Below are positions 1 through 11,689 of a stretch of 64,000 nt of DNA, one piece after another. Source of the stretch: Zanthoxylum bungeanum (Eukaryota; Streptophyta; Magnoliopsida; Sapindales; Rutaceae); the NCBI GenBank assembly GCA_019454045.1, contig SKCR01034820.1, forward strand, positions 99,612 through 163,611, in the 5' to 3' direction. Position numbers and translations under genes: made by a program. The stretch's first letter is position 1, and every line of letters starts with the position of its first letter. The notes beneath the pieces were generated by a model. The model made no database searches, was not told where the DNA came from, and was given only the letters and a program-made list of their open reading frames with translations.

Positions 1-556
1 GGTCGGGTCAGCATTATTGATCTCGATCAAGAAGGGAATTACCTTTGTACCCCTGTCGTGCTGCCTAAATAACATAGTGCCCTGAAAATACCATCAACAT
101 CTGTTCCCTAGTTCTCGGTTCCAACGAGTATACAAGTTGGTGCCGGGAACTAAAAAAGTAGTCTTTCTGACGGAGTGGTGGCTGACCCTTGTAAAGAGAA
201 GTATTACTGGTGTGCTGCCACAATGTCCTTGGTTCAAACAAGGTGCTTGGTTTGATTTTCTTTTCTCCCGCCAAGACAAAATCCTCTCACCGCCCTTTCA
301 GAGACTTCTTCTCGAGACGCGCAACCATCACATCCGTTTAAATGCCCATCAAATCACTTTTAGGGTTTTAACCCGAACCTGACACTTGTCAATCATCTGT
401 CGGTTTCCCGCCGAAAGCAAACGAAATCATCCGTTTATTGCTGATATCCAATCTCAACCGTTCATTCAACTTTACTATATTGCTCCCGTTGTCGACACCT
501 GGTGCTCATCCGAGATCCTTCCATGATCCGACGGTTTAGAAATACTCTGACGTGAC
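1..556. other. G 3' region upstream of the antisense gene, no ORF supported
   Basis: This stretch has no convincing reading frame. It precedes the plus-strand antisense gene and probably holds that gene's promoter. A phrase resembling a tRNA primer site (TTGGTGCCGGGAAC, near 135) is present, but no LTR end lies beside it. Confidence 0.4.
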
Positions 557-563
557 TATAAGA
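557..563 (+). promoter_or_regulatory. Possible TATA box of the antisense gene in G
   Basis: TATAAGA lies about 380 bp before the ATG at 938. A plausible 5' UTR intron sits between them, with donor GTAAGT at 703, a T-rich stretch at 720-775, and acceptor AG at 935-936. A transcript starting about 30 bp after this box would give a spliced leader. This is inference from position only. Confidence 0.35.
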
Positions 564-937
564 AGACGAATCGATCACTTTGTATCTGTTTGGCAAAATT
601 TCATCACCTGCAAAAAACTTATCTTTCCTCAACTGCGACTCGTTCGACTCAGTTCAACCAAAGCTTCTTAACGTACTCCTCCGGTTTCCAAACAGAGATC
701 AAGTAAGTTTCCCGAACGACTTTTGTTTTTTTTTTTTTGCTTGTTGTGTTGGTGTGTGTTGTTTTTTTTGAATGTTTGTTTAAGGAGAGATTTATGAGTT
801 TGATGTACGTTTGCTAGGGCATTTAGAACTTCATAGGTCTAGTCTTCCCGTATACTTAGGGTAGCTGGGAAGTCCTGGTCGTTTTTAGAAATTGGCTGTA
901 GACTGACCTTCCCCTTTTTACTTCTCGGATATCAAGG

Positions 938-3368
938 ATGTCTAACGACAGGTCTTCTTCTGTAAGTCCCGCTAAACCTTCGGCTCCCCTTGCTAAAGAG
1001 CTCTCTTCGAGCTCGGGAGCACCCAGTGTAGAAGACCTTGACACTACCCCCACCCATTCCGAAATTGGACAAGATTCTTACCATCAGAGAATTCCTCGGA
1101 AGGATCCAGAGCCCGGTGATCTTGACTGCTCGACTTTGGACATGGATCGGCCTTCCAAGATAACTGAGGATGATCTAGCACTGCTCCGGCAACGTTATGA
1201 TATCCCAATAGATATCGCTCTTGAAGTCCCTCTTCCATGTGATCGGGCCAGTCAACCCGATGAGGGTTCGGTAGCTCTTCTTCCGGCTTTCTTTGAGTGT
1301 GGACTCCGGCTGCCAATCCAACATTATTTTGCCTGGATGTTGGCCGAGATGGAGATTGCCCCTTGCCAATTAAGTTTAAATAGCTAGAGGATCTTGGCCG
1401 GGTTACACGTAGTTTGGCATCGAGCGGGGCTCGGCGAACCTTCTCTTGAGGAAGTGAAGAGACTATACCGGTTGAAGGCCAACCCAAAAACTCACCATGG
1501 CTGACTCGTCAAATGTTGTCGGCAAACTCCCCGACTCCAACAAAAACTTCAAAGATCTTTGGTTCTGGGCCACCGGAGATTGGGGACGGGTCCTGAGATC
1601 ATATGCAGAAGATGTTTCGGTCCCAGACATCTTCAGAGCGGGAGGTTAGGAGTCTAACACTTATCGTTCATGTCCTTAGTTTTTATGCTAGGCTTCTAAC
1701 TTCTTTGATTCCTCCCAGCTTATTGGAGGGATGCTCCCAATGTCTCCCGTCAGGTCCGGAGGCGGGTATACTGGGCTCGGCGATATGCCGACCATTGGAG
1801 GGAGTTGGTAAATGATGCAGCTTTTGTTGCGTCGGGCCTTATTCGGACCGTTCCTCCAAAGGTCCCTGGTCAAATAGGTAGATTCCTACTGATCTTCTAA
1901 CCAGTTTCCATGTTTGCTTGTCATGATGATTTTCTTCCCACTCCCTTATTTTTTTTTTAGGTTATGTACTGACCACTTTTTTGCCTTTTCCTTTACAGGT
2001 ATGTCGAGGAGACCAAAATACCTCGATCAACTGACCGGTGCAACAAAGAAAACCAGCCATGGTGGGGCCGGAACCTCTCGGAAACGACTTGAAACTTCTG
2101 AAACCAAGAAAGTGACCGAAGAGGTAGAATGACCGACCTCTCAAGGCTTGTCTTCACCTTCTGGGGCGCCGCCGATGGACACTACCCGCTCTGATAGCCC
2201 CCCAAAGCCTTCCAGGAGAAGGAAGCGTCCGTTTGGCGCCGAGGAGGCCGTGCTAAGACGGTAAATGGAGGAAGAGTGGGTCTTGAGTAGGGAACAAACA
2301 GCTCGGCAGGAAAAGAGGGCGCCAGAGGGTGCCTCCAAAAAACGGAAGGGCTCCGTGATCCTTGGCCTCGAAGACCTTGGTAAGGACATTAGGGATACCA
2401 CCTCTCACCTGGTGCCGGCTTTTAACGAACTGGCCGAGGCGGTCCCTCCGAAGAAGATCCCGAGGTATGAAGACCTCTCTCCTGAGGGCGTGGTTACAGA
2501 GTTGTGCTCTCAAATGGCCAAGGTAGCTTCACTTTCCTTTACGCCCCGTTATGATTTCCTGACTTAGTTTGTATTCTGATTCTCTTATTTCTTCTTGGCA
2601 GGCGAACTATCTTATGGCCAAGAATAAGGATCTTCTTTTGAGCATTTTGTCCGAGGGCGGCCAGGCCCAGAGGCTTCAGAATCGGCTCTTCGAAGTGGAA
2701 GCCAAACTGGCTAATGCGGAAGAAACGATAAAAAATCACGAGCTGGCTGCAGTTGATGCCCTTAAAACAAACAAAGCTCTTAAATCCTCCGCTAGTCTGG
2801 AGAGAAAAAATGCTGAGGCTACTAAAAGGGATTTTGCGAATGTCCAGTCCAAGATCAGGGTCCTAAAGGTGGAGGTATGCAGTGTTGAATCAAAACTGCG
2901 GGCCAAAGATGAGGAATTGGAACGGGCCCGTGCCGAGCTTAGGAATAGAGAACTTGAGTTGGAGGTCGAGAGGGACTTCATCCGTCTCGAAGGGGTTGGT
3001 GATTGTGCTGAAATTATTCCGATGGTACTGCCCGACCTGGACATGGGGCCTATCCATGCGGCCATCCGCTTCTGTAAAGGGGAAATATATGAGGAGGAGT
3101 TTCAGAAATGGCTACCCCCTTCTCCCGAAGAAGTGATGGATCCAGACCCAAATTCGATCGCCCCGGTCCTCCCAGCTCCTCACGAGGACCGACCCGAGGT
3201 TCCTGCTCCTAACGAGAACCTACCTGAGGTTCCTCCTCCGACCCTTGAAGTAGGGGTCTCCCAGGTTATGATGTAGAAGCTACTATCCCACCTCCCGAGG
3301 CCGAGCCGAGCCATCCGTCATCTGAGCCTGCTGAGGAAGAACCACCTGCCCCTGCGCGGGCTGACTGA
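938..3368 (+). pseudogene. Antisense spliced gene of the Tat element with putative gypsy-type transposon domain (PF04195-like), then coiled coil
   Basis: This lies downstream of pol and on the opposite strand. Known Tat relatives such as Grande and Retand carry antisense ORFs in this place; their function is unknown. Likely coding exons are 938-1644, 1719-1877, 1999-2522 and 2602-3368, each bounded by GT and AG. Exon 1 encodes a phrase typical of plant gypsy-type transposon proteins (DDLALLRQRYDIP, then FWATGDWGRV near 1560). The last exon encodes a long charged coiled coil (about 2650-2990) and a Pro/Glu-rich tail ending at TGA 3366-3368. Breaks: TAG at 1384 where the family has Trp, a frameshift near 1490, TGA near 2130, TAA near 2262 and a frameshift near 3265. 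The T-rich, AT-rich stretch at 3405-3470 could end the transcript. The gene is dead here, but splice signals and frame between the breaks are well kept. Confidence 0.7.
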
Positions 3369-3607
3369 CAAGGGGTAACCCGAACGGGGCCCTGTGTAAA
3401 CTTTACTTTTCTTGTAATAACATTTCACACTTTATTTAAATATATATTTTATGTGTTTATGTTCTTTTCTTCTGTTTTTCGTAATTTGCTCTGAACGACT
3501 CCCTTCAAACGATCACTTGAGACCCGTCTGTGAGGGGATAACACGAACTGAAAATGAAATCATTCAGTGGACGAGAATCGATTCCGAGCTAGTCGAAATA
3601 CTTTGAT

Positions 3608-3960
3608 TTGGGGGAATGTTACGTCCCCCGTTTGATCAGACAGACCCGGTGGGACGTAACCCGACCCCGAGCTGTGAGAAACATTTGGCCCTGGGGGAAT
3701 GTTATGTCCCAGTTCAAAAAAGACTCGGTGGGATATAACCCGACCCCGAGCTGTGAGAAACACTTGGCCCTGGGGGAATGTTACGTCCCCAGTCCAAAAG
3801 AGAGACCCGGCGGGATGTAACCAGACCCCGAGCCGATTAATCAGATGTCCTCGGCGGAACGAATCCAGCCCCAATCCGATTAACCAAGTGGCCTCGGCGG
3901 AACGAATCCAGCCCCGGGCCGATTAACGAGTGGCCTCGGCGGAACGAATCCCAGCCTCGA
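3608..3960. repeat. Tandem repeats in G 3' UTR: about 80 bp x3, then 42-43 bp x3
   Basis: GGGGGAATGTTA recurs near 3610, 3693 and 3772, each followed by a GGTGGGA and CCGACCCCGAGC phrase. CGGCGGAACGAATCC then recurs at 3852, 3895 and 3937. Both arrays are G+C-rich against their surroundings and lie between pol and the antisense gene. Several spurious ORFs run through them. Confidence 0.85.
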
Positions 3961-4219
3961 GCCAAATAATCCTTGGGACTTGTTCAGAATGGAAGTGAAT
4001 CAACATTTTGAAGCCCTACCGAATCTGGCACGGGCGTCCCCTTGCCAGACCAACGAAAAACAAAAATAAAACTCTGGAAAATAAAAATCATGAAATGGGG
4101 GTGACTTAATCACTTACCCTAAAACAATAGTGCGGATGCCTCAAAACAGCGTCCTGTCTGAGGCCTCCAAAACACAATTCTGAACCTTTCAATTCAGCGT
4201 CCCGGCGAACCAGGATTCG
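3961..4219. other. G 3' UTR spacer
   Basis: Single-copy sequence between two repeat arrays. I see no coding or regulatory feature in it. Confidence 0.5.
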
Positions 4220-4925
4220 GATCAAAGAACGTTTAGAATGGTAAGGGCACATCCTCCATACTTCAGGTCTCCATGGAGCCTGTGTATTGTTTGAGGGCTT
4301 CTCCTCACAACGCTGGAGCAAGCATACACTACGGGGGCACAATCCCTCCCCGGGCTATACTTCTCTTGGATCCGAGCGATCGAGAAATGATTAAATAGTG
4401 TCCGAAACATTAAGGGCATATCCCTCCTTATGTTCGGTTAACACTGGAGCAAGCAAACGCCACGAGGGTATCATCACTCCCCGTGCTATGCTTCTCACGG
4501 ATCCATTAATCAGGTGAGGATCAGAGAGTGTCCGAAACATTAAGGGCATATTCCTGCTTATGTTCGGTAATACTGGAGCAAACAAATGCCACATGGGTAT
4601 CATCCATCCCCGTACTATGCTTCTCACTGATCCATTAATCATGTAGGTGAGGATCAGAGAGTGTCCGAAACATTAAAGGCATATTCCTCCTTATGTTCGG
4701 TAATACTGGAGCTAGAAAATGTCACATGGGGTATCATCCCTTCTTGTGCTATGCTTTTCACGGATCCATTAATCAGGTAGGTGAGGATCAGAGAGTGTCC
4801 GAAACATTAAGGGCATATTCCTCTTTATGTTCGGTAACACTGGAGTAAGCAAACGCCACGAGGGTATCATCCATCCCCGTGCTATGCTTCTCACGGATCC
4901 AAATGATCGGGTAGGTGTAATATAT
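4220..4925. repeat. Tandem repeat of about 130-134 bp, five diverged units, in G 3' UTR
   Basis: TCCGAAACATTAA(G/A)GGCATAT recurs at 4401, 4531, 4664 and 4798, preceded each time by a GGATC(C)(A)TTAATCA-like phrase and followed by TATGTTCGGTAA(T/C)ACTGGAG and CCCCGT(G/A)CTATGCTTCTCAC. A first, more diverged unit begins near 4220. Unit spacing is 130, 133 and 134 bp. Confidence 0.85.
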
Positions 4926-5384
4926 ACGGGCACAGTCTCTGTTCCGTCTTTCCCAAACCGGCCTGGTAAGGCCATCTCCTGAAGGTATCCCTTTCTCGCG
5001 ATTTCTATCTCGAAATGTCCCCTGTAAATCGAAGGGTTTCTGTGCTCCGTCGCGGTTCTTATCTCTTGATATGGTCCTGAATTCTTTGCAAGTTAAGTGA
5101 ACCTGGTCGGTTTGTTTGTGCCTGTGTTTTTTATGGTAGCATCCGTGATCGGTTTGTTGCGGACTTTGTGCTTTGACCCCGGATCATTGCGTCGAGTATG
5201 CCCCCAGAATTTTGAATATAGCTTTCAATTTTAATTAAGTGAATGGGTGGAAATTTCAAAAGAGAAAGTTTTATTCATATTCGGGGTCATACTGCCCTTC
5301 TTACAGCTCTCTGCGGGACATTTCGAGAAAGGCTTTACATTGAGCTCCTACCCCTTGTCGGGTTGCTGCAAAAAAAAAAAGAAT
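4926..5384. other. G sequence just after the pol stop codon
   Basis: Non-coding on both strands as far as I can see. It directly follows (in minus orientation) the integrase stop and leads into the repeat arrays. A run of ten A lies near 5370. Confidence 0.5.
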
Positions 5385-7097
5385 CTACTGAAAGTGTTTT
5401 CTTAACATCTCGGTATTCCAGGGTTTCCTTATTCGCGTGCCGTCCAGATGTTCTAAGATGTAGACCCCTGGCCTTACCACCTCTGCAATTTTATAGGGCC
5501 CTTCCCACTTGGCTCCTAACGAGCCTTCTTCCGGCCTTCGAGTGTTCAGGGTGACTCTTCTTAATACCAGGTCGCCTGGGAGAAAGACGCGGGTTTGAAC
5601 TTTTTTGTTGTAGAAGCGGGCCATCATTTGTTGATAAACTGCTGTCTTCATAGCTGACTTCTCTTTTTTTTCCTCGATCAGGTCGAGGTGGCTTCTGATA
5701 AGTTCTTCATTATGTTCGCTCTCAAAATGACGGACCATGTGGGTAGTTATTCCGATCTCTGCTGGAATAACTGCTTCACACCCGTATGATAAGGAAAACG
5801 GGGTCTCCCCTGTAGAATCTTTATAGGTCGTCCGGTGTGCCCGCAGTACTTCTGGCAATTCCTCGACCCATAAGCTCTTGCAAGATCCGAGCCGAGCTTT
5901 AAGATTTGCCTTGATGGTTTTGTTTGTCGCCTCAACATGTCCGTTTGACTTGGGATGGGCTGGTGAGGCGAACCTTAAGGCGATCTGGAGGTCTTCGCAG
6001 AGTTTCCTGAATCCCTTGCTATCGAACTGTTTTCCGTTGTCGGTGATGACAGCCCGTGGGATTCCGAACCTGCAGATAATATTCTTCTTCAAGAACTCGG
6101 TGGCCTTCTTCTCTGTGATGGTGGATAGGGGTTCGGTCTCCACCCATTTGGTGAAATAGTATATGGCTACAATGGCGTTCTTCACCTGTCCTTGTCCCCT
6201 TGGCATCGGTCCGATGATATCTAGCCCCCACTGAGCGAACGGCCAAGGACTGGACAGGGTGGTTAACTGCTCTGCTGGCTGGTGGTGAATAATGGCATTC
6301 TTCTGGCATCCTTCGTATTTCCGGGCCACTCTCATGCCGTCTTGATGCATAGTTGGCCAATAGAACCATTGCCTTAAAGCTTTAAAGGCCATCGATTGTC
6401 CTCCGGCGTGACTCCCACAGATGCCCGCATGAATTTCCCTGAGTACATAATTGGCATCTTCTTCCACTAAACATCTCTGGAGGGGTACTGTGTGGCCCCT
6501 CCGGTAGAGCACTCCTTCGATCATGGAGAACTTGGTGCTTTTGAATTTTAGTTTCATGGCTTCCTTCTTATCCTCGGGTGTCTCCCATGTTTCCAGATAT
6601 TTCTTAATTGGCTGTATCCACGAGGTTTTGTTTTCCTTATCCAATACTTTTACTTCGAGTTCTCCCACGCTCTTTTCTCGGAGGCAGATTAGAGGGACTA
6701 TTATGGGGTTCTCTGCTTTTATCGAAGATGCGAGTCGTGCCAAGGAGTCTGCCTTACAGTTGTCTTCTCGACTGATTTGCTCAAAGTGTACATTCCCCAT
6801 TCTTTCCACTAACCTTTTTACTTCAGCCAAGTAGGCTATCATACTCGGCTCCCTGGCTTGGAATTCGTCTTTCAACTGCTGAACAGCCAGTTGAGAGTCA
6901 CTTCTTATCACTATGTCGTGGACTCCCACCACCACGCATGGCCTAAGACCGGCCAGAGTTGCCTCATACTCTGCCTCATTGTTTGTGGCCTCGAAGGCGA
7001 ACCTCAGGGCGAATAATACCTCTTCACCTTTTTCGCTCTTCAATACGATTCCAGCTCCCTTGCCTTGTGAGCTGGCAGATCCGTCTACTACTCTCAT
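5385..7097 (-). CDS. pol: G pol C-terminal part: archaeal-like RNase H plus integrase (570 residues, open)
   Basis: An uninterrupted 570-residue frame. Residues 1-125 are a second RNase H (VDGSAS with D5, E43, D67 and D117 as likely catalytic acids) of the archaeal-like type that plant Tat elements acquired beside their ordinary RNase H. Residues 190-265 are the integrase zinc region, with H223, H230 and C264; position 261 is Tyr where the family has the first Cys of the C-x2-C pair. The catalytic core has D293, D353 and E389, a D,D-35-E spacing. GPY at 533-535 marks the C-terminal DNA-binding module. Integrase would insert element cDNA in the nucleus. The first Met is not a real start: the frame is entered from RT by readthrough, and a 1-nt shift near 7100 now separates them. 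Integrase is probably inactive because of the lost Cys. Confidence 0.9.
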   Translation of the reverse strand: MRVVDGSASSQGKGAGIVLKSEKGEEVLFALRFAFEATNNEAEYEATLAGLRPCVVVGVHDIVIRSDSQLAVQQLKDEFQAREPSMIAYLAEVKRLVERMGNVHFEQISREDNCKADSLARLASSIKAENPIIVPLICLREKSVGELEVKVLDKENKTSWIQPIKKYLETWETPEDKKEAMKLKFKSTKFSMIEGVLYRRGHTVPLQRCLVEEDANYVLREIHAGICGSHAGGQSMAFKALRQWFYWPTMHQDGMRVARKYEGCQKNAIIHHQPAEQLTTLSSPWPFAQWGLDIIGPMPRGQGQVKNAIVAIYYFTKWVETEPLSTITEKKATEFLKKNIICRFGIPRAVITDNGKQFDSKGFRKLCEDLQIALRFASPAHPKSNGHVEATNKTIKANLKARLGSCKSLWVEELPEVLRAHRTTYKDSTGETPFSLSYGCEAVIPAEIGITTHMVRHFESEHNEELIRSHLDLIEEKKEKSAMKTAVYQQMMARFYNKKVQTRVFLPGDLVLRRVTLNTRRPEEGSLGAKWEGPYKIAEVVRPGVYILEHLDGTRIRKPWNTEMLRKHFQ

Positions 7098-8497
7098 CCC
7101 ATTTGCCTTCCCCCACAGTCAAGACCTGGGGTTCTGTGAATTCCGCGACAAAATCTGCCAAAGCCTGCCCTTTTACTGCTACCATTGGGATGTAAGAAAT
7201 GTCGTGTTCACTTAACTCTACCGACCACTTCATTAACCTGCCCGAAACTTCTGGTTTTTGTAGAATCTGTCACAGAGGATAATCGGTGTAAACCCCAATA
7301 GGATGGGCTTGGAAGTAGGGTGACAGGGCGACCAGTTCATGTACCGGATATCGGGTCTCAGCATCTAACAGAGCTTTGCTGACATAATATACTGGCCTTT
7401 GGACCTTGTCGACCTCTTGTATTAGCACCGAACTTGCTGCATGCTCTGAGACAGCTAAGTACAAGTATAAGGTTTCCTGTGGGAGTGGTTTTGCTAGAAG
7501 CGGGGGCTGTGTTAGGTATTATTTTAACTGTAGGGAGGCTTCCTCGTATTCCGATGTCCAGTCGATTTCCTTTTTGGCCTTCTTGATGACTTTGAAGAAG
7601 GGGTGGCACTTGTCTGTTGCTCGGGAGATGAATCGGTTGAGCGCGGCCAATCTGCCGGTTAGAATTTGCACTTCTTTTACCGTCTTGGGAGACTTTAAGT
7701 CCAGTACGGCTTGGATCTTCTGTGGATTGGCTTCTATGCCTCGGGAGCTTACCATGTAGCCCAAAAACTTCCATGAGGCTACTCCGAAAGCACATTTCTC
7801 CTGGTTGAGCTTTAAATTGTGTTTCCTTAGTAATTCGAAGGTTTTCTTTAGATCGGTCACGTGACATTCTGGCTCTTTGGACATTGTTATCATGTCGTCA
7901 ACATATACCAACATTGACGTGCCAATGAGCGGTTTGAGAATTTTGTTGACCAGTCTTTGAAAGGTTGCCCCTGCATTCTTCAGTCCGAAGGGCATTACTT
8001 TATAACAGTAAAGCCCCTGGTCGGTGACAAAAGTTGTTTTCTCCTTGTCCGCAGGGTGCATCTTGACCTGGTTATATCCTGAGAAGGCATCCATAAAGCT
8101 TAGCAGTCCTTGGCAGGCTGTTGTATCTACTAGCTGGTCTATGTTTGGCAGTGGGAAGCTGTCTTTCGGGCATGCCTTGTTGAGGTCGGTGAAATCCACT
8201 CACATCTTCCACTTTCCGTTTGACTTCTTCACCAATACCACGTTTGATACCCACTCCGGGTATTTTACTTCTCTGATGAAACCATCTTTCAATAATTTTT
8301 CCACCTCGGTCGCTACTGCCCTGCACCGTTCCTGATTAAAGGTTCTTCTTTTTTGCTTGACTCGCTTGTGTGACGGGTTTACTGCCAAGCGGTGATTGAT
8401 GAACTTCGGATCAATCCCGGGCATGTCGTCGTGCCCCCATGCAAAGACGTCTGGGTACTCCTTTAGACACCTCAGTAGGCCCTATTTCAGGGTTTCG
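7098..8497 (-). pseudogene. pol: G reverse transcriptase and first RNase H, broken by stops
   Basis: One frame from about 8497 to 7100 encodes a Ty3/gypsy RT. It shows FMDAFSGYNQ (first catalytic Asp), MPFGLKNAGATFQR, and YVDD (near 7895-7905), all intact. The RT connection and ordinary RNase H region follow (VYYVSKAL near 7370-7390; ALADFVAEF near 7150). In-frame stops occur at about 8476 (TAG), 8200 (TGA, just before VDFTDLNKACPKD), 7519 (TAA) and 7270 (TGA), and a 1-nt frameshift near 7100. RT would copy element RNA into cDNA in the particle. Decay is mostly by nonsense changes, while the active-site residues remain. Confidence 0.88.
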
Positions 8498-8498
8498 T

Positions 8499-9358
8499 CT
8501 AAGTTTCCCCTATCTTTACGCTCTTCCCAGGTCCGAAAAGTTCTGTTTCTTCTAGTTCTTCGACCACCCCTAATCGGGCAACTTTATTTGGCCGAGGACC
8601 TGTGTTCCCCCTTTCTTCTTCTCTGTCTTCATTCACTTGTCTTTTTTGGGTACCTCCTTCAACGCAGAGGGTTTCCCGTGAGAGGGTGGAAAAACAGCTC
8701 CGGGCTGTCTTCTGACTCCCGCACACGATTCCGATCCCTTCCCGGGTGAGGAATTTTAACTTTAAGTAATGGCAGGACATTGCGGCCTTTGTCTTCATCA
8801 TGAAAGGTCGACCAATAATGACTTGGTAACTGCTCATACAGTCCACCACCGTGAAGTTTATCATAATCGTCCGAGTCTGGGGATGAGTTCCGATCGTCAT
8901 TGCTAATTGTATTCTCCCTAATGGGACGACCGTTGAACCCCCGAAGCCGTATAGGGGAGTGCCATCGTCGGTCAGAGCTGCATACTCCACTCCAAGGCCT
9001 TCCAGAGCCTCTTTGGAGATTATATCCACTGCGCTCCCGGGATCCACCAGGATTCTGTCTACCTCTGAACCGTCGATTGTTGCCTTGATTATTAACGCAT
9101 CATCGTGGGGGAAACTCACCCCTCGGGCAACCTCGTCAGTGAACATTATTGGCACCGACCGACCACCTTGTATTCCCGAGAATTTTTCCGCTTCTAGTAC
9201 CTCCGACCCCCGAGCCCGGCTGTAGTTTTTTCTTGACTGGTTAGAATCTCCGGCCAGTGTTTTCCCTCCTGCGATGATATTTACCTGTCGGCGCTGTGCC
9301 CTTTGTCTAGCTGCCATAACCTCATGGTCAATGTATTTATTTAAATATCCATTCCGAG
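8499..9358 (-). pseudogene. G gag C-terminus and aspartic protease, joined to gag across element B
   Basis: Reading leftward from the insertion point, the frame continues the gag found at 40165-41636. If B and one CCAGG copy are removed, the codons on the two sides read through in one frame. The protease motif is ILVDPGSAVDII near 9040-9060; DPG stands where many retroviral-type proteases have DTG or DSG. A second conserved phrase, YQVIIGRPF, lies near 8815-8835. The frame ends at a stop near 8500 and the RT frame starts after a shift there. The protease would cut the Gag-Pol precursor. Confidence 0.82.
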
Positions 9359-9363
9359 CCAGG
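9359..9363. repeat. Target-site duplication of element B, left copy (CCAGG)
   Basis: CCAGG directly precedes the TG that opens the B LTR and recurs at 40160-40164 directly after the CA that closes it. A 5-bp duplication fits LTR retrotransposon integration. Confidence 0.95.
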
Positions 9364-10022
9364 TGTAGGCATTGCAGTTTTTCATGTGAAACCCGATGAT
9401 GAGTCTCAGTTGGAGGCACTACCTTTTTAGTTAAGGATATTGCGGGAAATGGTCGTCGGAAGGGAATCAATATTTCGTAAATCCTTATTCACTTGTTTAG
9501 CTTCAAGCTCACTTGTTGGACCGCCGTTTAGAGCACCTTTGGCCCAAAACAAAACCCATAACCATTTAACCTTGGCCCAAACCCACTCACCAAACCAACA
9601 CAACACCTAACCTTGGCCCAAAACCCAAGCTAAACAAAGCCCACACCACAACTAGGCCCACACGCCCATATCACCTTAAAATACACCTAAATTAAATCAA
9701 ATATTAATTAAATTAAATATTAACTAAATAAAATATTAATTAAATTAAATAAAACATTAATTAAGTCATTTACCAAATTAAATAAAACATAAAATAAAGT
9801 CATGCCTAATTTAGATAAATCACAAATTGTAACTTCCTAATCCAAAATATTATATACTAAATTAAAGAAATATAATGCCTAATTAAAATCAATCACACCA
9901 ATCCAATATTCAACCTTCCTAATTCACCAAAATTTGTCCCCCCAATCAATCAAATCCTTTCCTTGTTTGACACCAAATCCAATCTATTCCTTGTGAGACA
10001 AGGGGAAGCCCTAGCCCTTCTC

Positions 10023-10030
10023 TATATAAA
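10023..10030 (+). promoter_or_regulatory. TATA box in the left LTR of B
   Basis: TATATAAA is followed by a C/A-rich stretch without T runs, as expected around a plant transcription start. The same box is at 37636-37643 in the other LTR. It would set the U3/R boundary near 10055. Confidence 0.65.
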
Positions 10031-11144
10031 CAACCCAAAGCCAAAGCCACCCTCCTCTCCAATCTCTTGAATTCACGCATGCACAAAGCCAAAAAGACTC
10101 ACACTCCACGCCAATACCCATACGCCCAGCTCGTCTCCATTCACACCATTAAAATCCATTCACAAAGCCACGCCTAGCCTGCCAACACGAATTGCACAAA
10201 GAATCCACTTCACAGCCTGCCCCTTCACGTTGAAAGCACTTCACTTACCCTCAACCACCTTGGCCTCACGCTAAATCATCAACGCCCATGCCCCTCTACT
10301 TGCCACGAAGCCTGCTTCACGTGTTGCTCAGCCATTGGCCCTCACCACTCACGCTGCTTATTAACTCCCACATCGCCAAACAAAAAGCCACGCTTATCCT
10401 ACCTCCAACACGTACGTCCAGCCATTGATCACGCAATCGTCCTCCTCAACCTCAACTGACACAACCCTAAGACTCAAAAGCACACCATGTACACGCCCCT
10501 GCCTCTTCCCAATCAACCGACACAGCCCTAAGACTCAACAAACATAAACTGCCCAACCCACTGCCTATAACACCATCAAAACTTCACCAAATCAGTCCCT
10601 AAACTGTCCCAAAATTACCCCGAATTAACCCAGAAGCTGCCCAGTAAAACAGTCCAGAAACCACCCAAAACAGTCCATTGAAATGCCAAAACAGTGACCT
10701 GAACAGTGAGCAGAAAATACAGAAGAAACAGCAGTAAAACGGAGGTCAAACAACAAGCAAAACAGCAAAACAGTGAGCTAAGACACGAAACCAGTGAACC
10801 GGAGAAGTTGAGGAGCTTTAACCCTTCCGATCTCCATGAAACACAAGTCCGAAAGTTGGCAAAAAAGGTTAGACCTGAGGGTATTTTTCACACTTATTTT
10901 CAGTTTTATCTTTATTATTTATCGAGTTTTGTTCGCATGATTACTATGTTAAAATGCATGTTGTGGCCCTTGAGTAGATAAATATGCATGTATTACAAAA
11001 TATTGTATGTTGTGGCCCTTGGGATAAAATGAAAGATGTGTCAACTCTCGCGGTATATCGGATGGAAACCCGGACATAAATTTCATAGCCGATTCTGAAT
11101 GGAAGGTATTCGTCACTTGATTTCCGCATGTTATTTGTTTATGT

Positions 11145-11600
11145 AATGATGTGATCGAGCGCATGGGCTTAGTAAGTTGGATTAAAGGTCCCCTATTTTG
11201 AGGGGTTAAAATCCTTTACCACGATGCTTTGCCGCGCCGGTTGATGTATATTCGGTTGAACGTAAGATGTGTTCTATCGAGTATACGAAGTGCGATATTA
11301 TTATCTTTATTGTTTATATGCATAATGTGATCGAGCGCATGGCTTAGTAAGTTGGATTAAAGGTCCCTTATTTTGAGGGGTTAAAATCCTTTACCACGAT
11401 GCTTTGCCGCGCCGGTTGATGTATATTCGGTTGAACGTAAGATGTGTTCAATCGGGTATACGAAATCCGATATCATTGTCTTCACTTTTTATATATGTAT
11501 TGTGTTGATTGCGCATAGGCTTAGTAAGTGCGATTAAAGGTCCTCTATTTTGAGAGGTTAAAATCCTTTACCACAATGCTTTGCCGCGCTTTTTAGCCCG
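11145..11600 (+). repeat. Tandem units of about 180 bp (2.5 copies) within the B LTR
   Basis: GCTTAGTAAGTTGGATTAAA and TTAAAATCCTTTACCACGAT recur near 11168, 11345 and (diverged) 11519. The right LTR carries the same array at about 38840-39295, so the duplication predates insertion. Confidence 0.85.
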
Positions 11601-11689
11601 TTATTATTTTGTTAGGTGTCATCTATTCATCCGTTCATGTATATGTCATGTTGTTTACTGCATTTTGGAGGTCACTGCTGTAACCCCGT

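Noticed and set aside
135..155. Possible primer-binding site TTGGTGCCGGGAAC
   Set aside because: No LTR end (CA) abuts it, the orientation is opposite to G, and no gag follows in a leader-like position.
8072..8335. Plus- and minus-strand frames overlapping G RT in other phases
   Set aside because: They are shadows of the RT frame, which carries the conserved motifs.
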